64,000 nucleotides of DNA, taken from the NCBI GenBank assembly GCA_029204225.1, contig CM055097.1, forward strand, positions 36,005,446 to 36,069,445. Reading direction: 5' to 3'. The notes below the pieces were generated by a model, which saw only the letters and a program-made list of their open reading frames with translations, had not been told where the DNA came from and searched no databases. The DNA comes from Diphasiastrum complanatum (Eukaryota > Streptophyta > Lycopodiopsida > Lycopodiales > Lycopodiaceae). Below are positions 33,556 to 44,659 of the stretch, piece by piece (positions within the stretch are counted from its first letter, which is position 1; every line of letters begins with the position of its first letter). The position numbers and the translations under genes were made by a program.

Positions 33556-36500
33556 TTATTCCCAAAAATCATCGATGTCATTTACATCTTTTTCTTTTGT
33601 TTTTTCTTGAGTGGCCACTGTACTATCAAGTGGCACCTCTTCTACAATTTTCTCGACTACAGTTACTACATTGTAATCTTGAACCAAGACATCAACAAAT
33701 TCTCCTGTGTCACCTACTTTTCCGCTAGTAGGAGGTTGAGGTTCCTTGGACAAGGGAATTATTGTATCCTCGCTGTCCAAACTCTTTCCCACCATAGATA
33801 AATTGAAAGAGATTTCATTCTCGTTTTTATAAAATCAACTAAATTAGTATCTAAATCTACTGCAACAACATGTCTGCCTTTCTGAACAGCACATGCGCTC
33901 GTAGTGTCGCTACCGCTAAATAAATCTAAAACCTAATCAGCTGGGTGAGAAAAAATATCAATCAAATGATTAATTAATTGTTGTGGCTTTTGGTAGAGAC
34001 AAGCCACGGAACCCGTCATTGGATTTTTTAATTTCTTTGTCCCAGCTGGATACTAAAACAAGTTTTCAAAATTTGTCAGTCCGGAAGTGTTATAATACAG
34101 CATCGAACGTTTGCCATCCAAAGAATAATAATCGATGGTTATGTATTCTATTTCATTACAAAGTCGAGCTCCTCCCGAGTTCCTGACATTGGGCTTGTAC
34201 CTGACATGGAACATTACAAGTAAAATCAAATTAAAATTTTAATTTTAAAATAAAAAATTTAAAATAAAATTATGAATTAAAATATGAATTGATAATTCAG
34301 GAACAAAGAACTTACCACACAACATTCTCAATTCCTACATGATAGAAAGTTAGTAGAGCTTTCTGTACTGATGTTGACTGCCAAGAAGAATGAAAAATAA
34401 CAACTCTCCAAATTGGAGAAGTTGTGACTTCAAAAAAGCCCTGCATAAAACTATGGATTTTAGTGAATTTGAAAGGAGTATCATCATTTAATGATTTTTT
34501 CATCTAAAATTCATATAGTATATCAGCGATGCAGAGTGTATAAGGCCTTTTTCTTAAAAATTTTAAAATTTCTCTACAGTCGCCCTCCTCAACAGAGTAA
34601 AAGCATGGTTGATCATTGACACTTTTGGGAAGGTAGGTCTCTAATGGATCCTCCTCCGCAATGGTCTGACCCCGTGCCAATCTCTCCCTATCTTTTTTTT
34701 CTACTTTTGCTTTCAGAATATGTCTCGTGAATTGCTCTGGAAGAATTTTGATTTTTTTGTCTTCGAGAGACTGAAAAGGAAAAAGCTAAGTTTAGCATGG
34801 GAGACAAAAAATATAAAATAGAATAGGAGACTTAACTTATCAAAAAAAATTAATTAAATAAATAAAAAGCTATGCTTAGCATAGGAGACATAGAATATAG
34901 AAAAGAAACAATTAATAAGCACATATGTTAAGCATGGGTGAAAGAAATATCATGTCTCTAAACAAAATAAAAAATGGACTCAGGGCTTCATTTCGGCTAC
35001 TCAGAGGATAAAGCCTTTGGCACTCATCGAAATCTTGACAATTTAACCCTGTCACAAGGGCTTCTTGAACTTTCATAGATAATTTGTGCCTACATTTAAA
35101 AAATATAATTGTTAAAAATCCAACCAAATTATGAAAAATATTTTATTAAAAAAGGTAACATGAAAATAAATATTTAAATTATGATTATTACCTCTGAAAT
35201 TTTTTTTTCCATTTCTGCCAAGGAAAGTTGAGCATCGACAACTCTTGAAAGAACACTTATTATTAGCTCTGAAGAGCTAATCCCTTGCATATTCTTCCAC
35301 GCTGATATTGTCATTTTAGTAGGGATTGGCTTCAAAGTTTGAGTGCTCACAACCTTTTTCTTTGGACTTTGAGGCACCATGAGCAGGTTGGCCTTTTATT
35401 TGAAAAGTTTCACTTATCAAAAATTTTATCAACAAGGGCCCACACCTGAAATAAAAAAAAAATAATTGATAAAAAATTTAACCAATATTAAAATTGAGTC
35501 CAAAATTTTAGTCTGATATAAACAATTTAAAAAGATTATAACATATATTATGACCAGAGCATTCCATGACGAGCATAGCCAAACAGATTACCTAGCCACC
35601 GCGAAAAGCAAGCTGAAAAAATTTATTGTATTTAGTAAAGATCTACGTAGGATTTTTCGAATCAAAAGGTAGGCCTGTCTCTTGAGCACATAGTGCTTTC
35701 AGCTCAAGTTGATTCACATCTCCTACTTTGGAGACTCTCATGTATTCTTTGTGAAAAAAACAAATTCTTTATATCGCGGTCATCTTTATCCGGTAGTCCT
35801 GATCAATATTGTGGTTCCAAGCCAATAATTTCGCTTCTTCCACTGTCAGCCCAACAAATTTAATGGCACTCACAGTTCGAAAGCTTGAGATATGGGAATA
35901 TTCTTGAGATAATTGTTTTCGAGCTTGTAAACTGTGTATCCCCCCAAGAACAAAAAAATGATATGAATCTAATAAAGAAAAATCAAAATTTGCAACGTCT
36001 TTGCATTCGTTGGGATCAACCAAAACAACAAAAGGAGTAACTATGGCCTGTGTATGATCTTTAAATTTTATTTTTAAATTATGTACATATGTTTCATTAG
36101 GCTCTCTAACTTCCATTGGCATGTCTCCTGTTATTGGGTCTACAAGTGGCCTATCACACTAATTTATGTCTAAAATTAAAGTTGTTTCTTTTATTTTTTT
36201 TGTTTTATGGATATCCTCTCTTAATTTGGCAAGTTCAGAGCTGTCTTGTAGTGGGCAGATGGATGCACCAGGTAGCGACAAAGATGGTTCGGTAGCGACT
36301 TTTTTGCTTTCAACAGAAGGGATGGACTTATGGCGATGTGTAGCCATGGTCTTTGGGAGTGACTTAGGTCTAGTGGGCGAAGTCTCAGAAATATTATGAG
36401 ATCCTTTATTTTTTGGAATGAGGGACGGCTACGGTTTCATCGTCAACATTTTTAGAGGTCGGCTTAGTGACCTGAGCAGTGGTAGAAGCGGGCTTCCTAG

Positions 36501-37083
36501 GTCCAATAGATACACCTTTTGAACTCCGTAATGAATAGACCGGATCTTTTCTCTCAGCAATAGTAGCTAAAACCACTTTTAGGCATTGCTTCATGCTCTG
36601 AACAGAAACAAAAATCAAGTTTAAAATATAATGACGGAAAGCTTAAATCTAAAAGTTTAAATAATTTTATATCTAATAACAACTATGCTATGCATGAAAC
36701 AAACATGATTAAAAATATATTTTATAATTACTCACCAAAGTAACTAGAGCTTTATTAAAATAGGCTTTGATGGCCTCGTCCTGACAAAGTCGAATCTTTA
36801 TCATAGTCTCGTTCAGAATGAAAATAGAACGAGACTTATCCGTCCCCTTTACAAATATATTCACAAAACCTTCTTCTTGATCGTAATCTGGTTGATCAAC
36901 AAGCAATCTTCCTTGAACTTTGAATTGCGAGTCTCCTCTGCCAGGCTTCTCAGCTAAATGAATAAAAAGCTCCAAAAGCTTTGTGTTGTTGACCCCTTTG
37001 GTGAAATAGTATATGAATTTTTTCTTATCTTTTAACGAAATATCTTGAGGTTTCCCCGAAATTTCAAAAGAAATCCTCGACAT
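33556..37083 (-). pseudogene. ParB-like domain plus amino-type DNA methyltransferase, multi-exon
   Basis: Minus-strand gene from ATG 37083 (MSRISFEISGKPQDISL) to TAA near 33556 (DDFWE). Introns include 36734-36603 (TTTG|GTGAGT ... TTCAG) and others with GTAATA, GTAAGT donors. After a Ser/Pro linker comes FFVLGGIHSLQARKQL, like the GxxR-x-A box of ParB/sulfiredoxin-fold domains (about 35910-35955), then helical KKVVSTQTLKPIPTKM. The methyltransferase has IADILYEF (motif IV position, family D-P-P-Y; near 34502-34530), then YKPNVRNSGGARL, and QKPQQLINHLIDIFSHPAD-stop-VLDLFSGSDTT (motif I, near 33900), GRHVVAVDLDT. The order IV before I is that of beta-class N4/N6 methyltransferases. At least seven in-frame TAA/TAG codons and two or three frameshifts indicate a pseudogene. 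Confidence 0.72.
34869..34889. repeat. Copy of the palindrome inside an intron
   Basis: CTATGCTTAGCATAGG-type palindrome; partial copies near 34790 and 34925. They lie between exons of the methyltransferase gene and match the array at 37272-38331. Confidence 0.6.
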
Positions 37084-37271
37084 TTCGAAAATTAACAAAG
37101 ACAATTGATAATTTGCTCGCTATCTTAATGGAAATGCTGAAAACTTTAATAAAACAAGCCATTTTTGTGAGAAAAAATTAAAAAACAAAACTACAAATTC
37201 AACATATTTTTTTACTTAAACATCCCAAAAGGATCACTTTTCTGAGACAAAGCATTGTAAAACAAGAAAAC

Positions 37272-37697
37272 AACCTATGCTAAGCATAGGTTGTGGTCGA
37301 GTCCTTACTAACAACTTATGCTTAGCATAGGATGAAGGCATGATTTTTCAATTCTAACCTCCTTTCGACCTATGCTGAGCATAGCTTTCATCTCTAATCC
37401 TGTTCCAACCTATGCTCAACATAGATTAGCAAGCAAATTGCGAAGACATCCTATGCTCAGCATAGGTCATTACTAGCGCAATCTTGTCCAACCTATGCTG
37501 AGCATAGGATGTCTTCGCTATTTGCTTGCTAACCTATGCTAAGCATAGGTTGGAAGAGGAATCCTATGCTGAGCATAGGATTTGCTAAGTCGGAATCCTA
37601 GGTTGAGCATAGGTTATTACTAAGGACCCGAGCACAACCTATGCTCAGCATAGGTTAAGGAGAGGACTGGTGCAGGCACCCATGCTGAGCATAGGTT
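37272..37697. repeat. Helically phased palindrome array between divergent genes
   Basis: Eleven copies of the palindrome ACCTATGCTNAGCATAGGT (outer bases often A/T) start at 37272, 37313, 37367, 37407, 37448, 37490, 37531, 37561, 37595, 37636 and 37678. Most steps are 40-42 bp, about four helical turns. Weaker copies are at 37762, 38242 and 38310, the last just upstream of the DUF7869-like coding region. The array fills the space upstream of the ParB-like/methyltransferase gene. An array of symmetric sites suggests cooperative binding by a dimeric protein; whether that is the ParB-like product is inference. Confidence 0.88.
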
Positions 37698-38065
37698 ACC
37701 CATGTTGCAAGAAGATGAATACAAATTAAAATATGAATATTTTCTAATGCAAGAATTTATTACCCATGCTAAGCATAGAACAAAGGTAGAAAATGACAAT
37801 AATCTTACTGTCAAAAAATCTGGAAGCGAGAACGTATGCGAAATCTTATAGAAAGCCATGACTTGGTCGTAGCGATTGCTCTGGCAGCATGTGGGCTTCT
37901 GCATTTGCAAATGAGGTGAGTTATGCTTGGACTATGGTCCTTAAATAAATTTTTTTTCGAGACCCTCGTCTCACACCAGTCCTCTAGCTTACTTCGGGAC
38001 CAAGTTGTCGCGACTCACCTCACCCCACGTCGACCTCGAGTATTAGCCCGGACAGTCCAAACCTA

Positions 38066-38101
38066 GCCCTAACCCTAACTCTAAACCTAACCCTAACACT
38101 A
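38066..38101. repeat. Short interstitial telomere-like run
   Basis: About five degenerate CCCTAA/CTAAACC units in the divergent intergenic region. Confidence 0.6.
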
Positions 38102-38352
38102 AGAATGCTGCCAAACAGTATTTAAGACATGGTAGCCACCGAAAATTTTTATTAACCATTTACTTTTTAGGCTTGTTGCTCATTTGTATTTAGTTGGTTT
38201 TTCTGTGTGCGTCTATTGAGGCTTGCATAGGTTTTTCTTTGTTCTATGACCAGCATAGGTTGCAGTTATGTTTGAGGAGCACATTTAGTGTGGTGTTAAC
38301 TATTTGAATGGTTCTATGCTTAGCATAGGTACGTAGTTAAAAAAAAAAATTG

Positions 38353-41222
38353 AAGTTACGATATCAAGTAGTTCTACCTCTTTTATTCCAGTAGTTGTAA
38401 CTCAATATGTTGCAACAAGTGCAACATCTTCATCAAACATTCCCAATGAAAGTTTTTTTTATAAAGCCACTAATGAATCTGAACATATTTTGGTAAACAA
38501 TGTGGCATAGTTATCATTTACCCGTTCATCATCTGAAATTCCTCAAACAAGTACTTTTCAAGAAATGACGTCTGTAACTCAGCTTGTATCAAATATTTCG
38601 ACCTCGTAATCCTCTTCAGATACAGGCTCGGCACAACTAGAACATTGTTCTTTTGAACAAGTTGAATCATTGAGTGATGAGTCAAAAGCTTCAATTCACT
38701 TAGTTACTGATTCTAGTAAATCAACAGATCCACGTAAGTCTATTGATCCGGGACGTTCAAGCTTTTCTCATGTTCGTAGGAGACCTTCTCAAAGTGATGT
38801 TCGTCATGTTAAATCTAAAAGGGCTATATTTGTTGAAATTTTAGAGCCTTCTGAGGGTCCAAAACATCCTGGGGTTGGAGCCAGAATTCCCAGTCATGAA
38901 ATTCCAACACCTTCTCAACCAGTTCAAACACCTACTAGTGTCATAGGTTCAATTTATAGATCAGACTCCAAACAAAAAGAAAAATACAAGAGAGACTTGA
39001 GATCCTCACTTGATTTAACGAATCGTCAAAAACAGTTGATTACAAAATCTGATATTCGAAATGTACGGAATATTATTTGCTGCTCATCCTGTTGTTGCAA
39101 AAGCTGAATATCAGAGAGATTGAAGAATTAAGATCAAACTTCTTTTTACGAAGTAAGGATGAGAGAAATTACTATTTGTGTGCAACAGTGAGGCCGGACA
39201 AAAATTCATTTTCGTATTTTTTAAATGCTTTGGAAGTTTGTCGCAAAGCTTACAAAGCAGTTCATGCAATCAGAAACTCACGGTTTCAACGAATGCATGC
39301 ACGACTTCAGAAAGACCCAACATTACGGGGATTTTTACAGGGTCGAACTGTTTTTCCAGAAATTTTACAAAATTAGAAATATTTTCTACGTACAAAGAGT
39401 TTGCAAAAACAAAAAAATGTTCCGTATTTGAGTTTCTCATATTTTCCTAGAATTTGGAAAAGAGATTTTGGATTGGTAAAGATTCCCAAAAAATCACGAA
39501 TGACAGTATGCTCCACTTGCGAGTTGTTAAAGTCTGCAAAACAACTTACAAAGACCAATGACGAGAAAGGTAAATATTAATCAAATTTGTCATTCATTTT
39601 AATACTCTCTGTTCTGAAAAAATTTATGTTGCAGTCTTTTTGAACACCATTATGGTATGATCTTTATTTTATTAAATAAGTGAATCATTGTATTTTCAGT
39701 GAATGCTACAAAAGCTCTTTAACTGCACAGAGATCAACAAACAGTTGAAAGACAAAAGTTGGCCAAGCATCGAAAGAAATGTTTGGAATGTCCACAAAAA
39801 TATCTGGGACTTGTTATTGATGGCATGGATCAGAAGAAAACAATGTTGTCTCATTTTGTCAGAGTGCCCAAAAATTTGAACGAGGCAGATTTTATTCAAG
39901 TTCATCTCGTTGAAGCACTTGTGTTTGATGGCACTTTGGAGTCCAAGGTCTTTTTTAATTATCCCAATGTTCGAAATGATCCAAATTTGATGATCATCAT
40001 TGTACATAAGATAATTTGCGAATTTGGTGAAAATCTTCTAGAAATACTTTATTTGCAGATTGACAACACTGCTAGGGAAAATAAAAATCAAACTGTTTTG
40101 GCATACTTGTCTATGCTAGTGGATAATTTTTTTTTCAAAAAAGTAAAAATAGGATTTTTGTTGGTAGGACATACCCACGATCAAATTGATCAAATGTTTA
40201 GTTGCCTTTCTAAGAGGTTGAGATGCAAGAAAGCATTTTCATTACCAGTGCTTCAAAGCATTGTTGAGGAATCGTATGTGCCAAAGCCAAACGTGTCATT
40301 AATCATACACACATATGATTTTCATGATTATGTTAAGGCGTCCAACGAAACATAACGATGCGTAGCTAATATTAATGATATTAGCTTTCAGCACCAGTTT
40401 AAAATCAAATGTAACGGTATTATATTATTATGGGACAAACTATTTTCGAATTCAGTTTCGTGGCTACCTCTTGAAGGAGTTCGATTTTTGCTTACCATTC
40501 CATCGACTCAAATCAAGCTTGTTGTGTTGTCTCCCTTGAAGTCCTTGTTAGAAGAACAAAAGGCGCAAAGAGAACATCGTGAAATTGATCCATTTGCCTC
40601 ATTAAATTTTTTGGAATCAAGTATTCAAGCAGCTTATCATTTTTTTGATGAGTTTGATCAACATTGGTGGATGGACTTTTTTGAGGAACAAAAAATCAGT
40701 TTGGTCAATCTCGAACATACATCAACAACTGATGAATTTCATTGGCCTCATAAATTAGGAACATCAATTACGACTGTCGAATCTTCAGATCTTCCTCGAG
40801 ATAATAATTTCATGCAGCTTGTGCGAGGTGAGGAACGTGAAATTTATGTGGGCTCAAGGAAGAATAGGCAAAGTGTAAAAGCTGCAAAAATGAAATGGCG
40901 CAATGATTTGAATGAAATCCAAATTGGAAGCCTTGTTGCACTTCTAGCTTCAGAAAACAATGAAGGACATCCATTTTGGATTGCCAAAGTACTTGGTTTT
41001 ATTCAAAATAGCAATCAAACAAAAGTATTACGTGTCCATTGGTTGTGCACCACTTCAACGAATGCTTTTTTGAGAAGGTACGAACTCGAAATGTTGCAAG
41101 TAGATACAAAGGGCAAGAGAAAGAGATTGCCAAAAAATCAACCAAGAGTCGACGATTTAAATCTACAGGATGTAGATGTTTTGGCATTTAATTTTGAATT
41201 AACAATGACCAATCATCTATGA
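38353..41222 (+). pseudogene. DUF7869-like gene with RNase H-like and chromatin-reader-like parts
   Basis: A Ser/Thr-rich amino region (SSFSHVRRRPSQSDVRH) leads to a cysteine cluster (CCSSCCCK), EELRSNFFLRSKDERNYYL, VCRKAYKAVHAIRNSRFQRM and CSTCELL. After an intron (39570-39699) the core carries VIDGMDQ, LQIDNTARENKN and GHTHDQIDQMFS, the signature I associate with DUF7869 proteins of mosses, lycophytes, fungi and cnidarians; the acidic positions suggest an RNase H-fold transposase, which is inference. Near 40920-41050, IQIGSLVALLA...PFWIAKVLGF resembles a Tudor/BAH-type reader. In-frame TAG/TAA codons (near 38507, 38607, 39374, 39721, 40353) and a shift near 39100 indicate decay. The frame ends in TGA at 41222; an acidic tail (DSDEEDGTSTSSAENES) in another frame reaches 41481. 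Confidence 0.68.
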
Positions 41223-41481
41223 AAGTCAACAATATCTATATTGAAAGAACGACTTAGATTACTTGAAAAACCATCATCCTCCACTCGTCATCAACAGAGA
41301 AAAGCTGATTTACAAGGTTTTTTTATCAACATTAGACGTGGATTCTGAGGAAGGCATGCCAGTTGACTCTGATGAAGAAGACGGGACTTCCACTTCATCA
41401 GCTGAAAACGAGAGTGTTGAGAATATGTCAAGTTCTAAATTGAGAGGCATCAGTGAAAATTCCTTAGAAAATGTACTTTAA

Positions 41482-42133
41482 AAAAATGAATGTGCAAATA
41501 TAATTTAAGTTATTTTGTATTTCAATGGGATTTTGAGTTTCAAAAATCATTTGTTCTCTTGAATTATTATTTCTTTTGTAATTATGATGGTTTTATGAAT
41601 TTTGCAACCAAAAACTTGTAGTTCTTTATTTAAAATATGCATTTTTTGGTTTTTTTTAAAAACAAAATTTAGAGATTTATTAAAAAAATCCATGATTTTG
41701 GCCTAAAACTAGGACCATTAAAAAACACCTAAAAAGACTACTCTTTTTCAGGTCAAAGTCCCAAAACAAATGTCATCGTGTTATTTGCAAGTTCCTTTGG
41801 ACTTCTTCCTCTATATTGTAGCTTTCCAACATCAAAGTGAATTACATCGATTGTGTTGGCTCCCATTCACTTATGTTTGATAATTATAAATATGAAATAA
41901 AAAAATGTTGAATAATTTAAATTGTAATCTGAAGAGCATCAATCAATAAATATCCATGATTGCAATAGAGTGCATACGTTTTGATATACTTACAGTTACA
42001 TTTCCGATGATCATGAGGATTGATATCTTGTACTTTTATTTTTGAATAAACATGTTGTACTAAAACTTCTCATATAGAGTGAACTCCAGGACTAAACTTA
42101 AACTCCAGAATTTTTGCTTTCCAATAAGATTTG
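41482..42133. other. AT-rich stretch, no gene seen
   Basis: Between the DUF7869-like gene and the copia C LTR. I looked for inverted ends matching 32.2 kb and saw none. Confidence 0.5.
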
Positions 42134-42745
42134 TGTGAAAGATTTCAGATCCTTAAGATCCAATCTACTTGAATGATCTTTGGTTAGAAAGAGAAATACA
42201 CTACAAATCTCACCAATGTAGAAAAATCAGCATCTACACACAAAATGAGATGCAAACACTAATAGAACTTGATCAAACTTGAATGAAATGAAAATTTATT
42301 GTTGTTGTCCATACAAAACCAACAAGCTACTGTATTTCACACGTGTGGATCCAAAAATAGCAAATATAGATCATTCTACACATAGAATTGCAAGCAATCA
42401 CCAAGATAGTGCACCAATGGATAGTAGAACCCAAGAGAACCATGTATAAGCATGAAATGAGATAGAGAAGAGAGAAGATAGCTCTCTCCACGAGTTACGT
42501 CCTTTTATAGTAGGTCCAAACCCTATTTGGCCACTTGGCTTTCCCACCAAAATGCTAACCCTACTAATTTTGGGTCTAGATTCAATGTACCCAATTATTC
42601 AAATTTGAATCTACTCAAACTCGCATTCTAATTTAGACTAACAAACTTTCAAAAGACAACCTCTAAGTCTAAAACAAGTTTTGGCCTCAAAATGCCAAAT
42701 ATGAAAATATAGCAAAATGTGATGAAACTAGTTGAATCTTTCACA
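42134..42745 (-). repeat. 3' LTR of copia C
   Basis: 612 bp. Contains CACACGTGTG at 42338-42347 and a TATA-like TTTTATAG near 42503. Confidence 0.9.
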
Positions 42746-42825
42746 CTCCCTCTTCAACTAGTTTTAGCATAGACTTTGATAATACTCCAAGTGAAGTCCT
42801 ATGCTTCATGAACAAGTCTGTAATT

Positions 42826-42935
42826 TTAATACTCCATCTCCTTTGCAATGACTTGCTCTCTCACAAAATGTTGCACCTCAATATGCTTGCTCCTAGCATA
42901 GTTTTTGACAATAGAACTTTGATCCATCATAAGAA
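42826..42935 (-). pseudogene. copia C RNase H terminus
   Basis: Minus strand ARSKHIEVQHFVREQVIAKE, the conserved end of copia RNase H, preceded by DQSSIVKN in place of the normal DNQSAI...N block. The upstream ~330 bp (to about 43280) is duplicated at 56975-57335. Confidence 0.8.
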
Positions 42936-43499
42936 TGATCTTCTTCCTAAGAATAGATCTTCTTTCAATGATCATGTAATGTTCAAAATAGAAACAACCA
43001 TAATTGATATAGAGAATAGTGTCCACTTGGGATGCTTCACTATTTCTTACATCAATTTTACATATCAAGATGTAACTAGAACATGAAGAATCAAATAGAA
43101 TGTAAATGAAATAATTCCACCATGCTTCCAACTCTGAATTCTCTGGAAAAATACAACTAACAAACAATAAATGTGAGTGATCAACTTTTGCTTGCATGTC
43201 TCCTCCTCCTTTGTCCTTTGTTGCCTTGTATCCACCATGATACTTCATGAATGAGAGCCTCCATCTCCATCTTCCAATAAGATGCCATCATCACTTGATG
43301 ACTTGTACCATGAATGAGTGACATAATGAACCTCCAATAACTTCATTTCCATCAGTAAAACCAGCCAAGAATGCTAGTACAAATCCAACATCAAAACAAT
43401 ACTCACCAATGTAGCTAGTTTTTGTGAAGATTATTAAAATATTATCTTCCTATCTCGAGTTTGGGGCCATGTCCATGGTGATTTCCACTAAAATTCATG

Positions 43500-44164
43500 C
43501 TGTATATAAAAGGAGTGTGAATTGAGCACATATCCTTCTAGTGTAGTTCGGATTCAAGTTAGATAGGTTCAATTATGATGACATGAAGATGTTTAGATAG
43601 CATGCAAAGTCTTACTGTATGCATGCAAGCCACATGCAATTAGTGCATGCAACATGCAAAGTAGTTTCAGTGATCTACACATGTCTAGGCAATTTTATGA
43701 GTTGACATGTAGTACATGCAACATACATGCATGCAGTTACACATGTGGATCTATGGTAGGTGAATTAGTTCAGTTAAGTGGACTTTCCATGCAACTCCAC
43801 TGTAGGAATGCGAGTCTCTCTCGTGTAGGAAAAGTTGGGCATGTTTTGCCAAATTGTGAATATTGAGATTTTGGTGTTTTGGACTCATTCTCTCTCTACC
43901 TGAGTTTTCTATGATTGATTTTCTCTCTCTACCCGAGAGCAACCTCTTTTTCCCATACTGAATACTTAGAATTATTTCTGACATTCATTTCTCATAGTGA
44001 AGAGTTAGATTTTTTCATCTGATGTATGTCATTGTGCTCTTGCCTTAGATTTTTCAAGCATACTGTTCTTTGATCAATCTTGTGCAATCACAACACCTCA
44101 GTAAGATCCCGTAGGGTGTGTGGTGAAGTTCACACGTGCTAAAAACTTTACATGGTATCAGAGC
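43500..44164 (+). repeat. Plus-strand LTR 3' part with PBS, nested in copia C
   Basis: A TATA box (TATATAAAAGG at 43503) precedes CATGCA-rich sequence, and AAAACTTTACA is followed by PBS TGGTATCAGAGC at 44153-44164. CACACGTG lies 15 bp before the end. The left LTR boundary was not found (somewhere between 43280 and 43500), so this is a partial call. Confidence 0.55.
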
Positions 44165-44368
44165 TTCATGCTTTGAAGAGGTGAGGGTGTATACATCAGA
44201 TCATCAGTGTTTTTGCTTGCAGGAACTCGGATTTGGGAGAGGGATTCGAACTCGTTGAAAAACAATAAATCTGAGGACCATAAGTGGATCAAATCAAGGC
44301 TGATCTGATCCAGCGGAGCTCTATACAGACAGAGAGCTTACACGTGTGAATTCAGCCCTCATTAAACT

Positions 44369-44659
44369 TCACAGATTTACCATATCTTGACAATTTGCAC
44401 ACATCAAATGCTCAGACATGAGATAGAACAAGTAAAGTAGACTTGAACAACACTTGCTTGCTGCTCCTTTGACCTTACTTGAGTGTTCAATATGCTGCAA
44501 AAACATATCCATAACATCTTTGCCAATTACCTCTTCTTTGATGCTCTTGACTAGCTCCAAATTGCCACCTTCCCTTTCGACTAGTTGAAGCGCTTTGAGA
44601 TCAACTTCTTGATCATCAAATTGACCATCAAAGTTATTGACTTTGTTTTCCAGATCCAT
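44369..44659 (-). CDS. Unrecognised 96-codon frame within copia C
   Basis: Minus strand MDLENKVNNFDGQFDDQEVD then LELVKSIKEEVIGKDVMDMF. It sits where RT should begin but shows no RT motif; it may be captured sequence or part of the nested element. Acidic and helical in character. Confidence 0.25.
   Translation of the reverse strand: MDLENKVNNFDGQFDDQEVDLKALQLVEREGGNLELVKSIKEEVIGKDVMDMFLQHIEHSSKVKGAASKCCSSLLYLFYLMSEHLMCANCQDMVNL

Noticed and set aside
37272-38331. CRISPR array or host satellite
   Set aside because: Units are symmetric palindromes with no constant spacer length class or cas genes, and this is eukaryotic DNA. The array is short and confined to one intergenic region, unlike a satellite block.
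33556-41222. Alternative genetic code (UAA/UAG as Gln) as the main explanation for the stops
   Set aside because: Frameshifts, use of CAA/CAG for Gln in the same genes, an in-frame TGA in the related locus and an apparent natural TAA terminator fit mutational decay better. Kept only as a low-interest finding.
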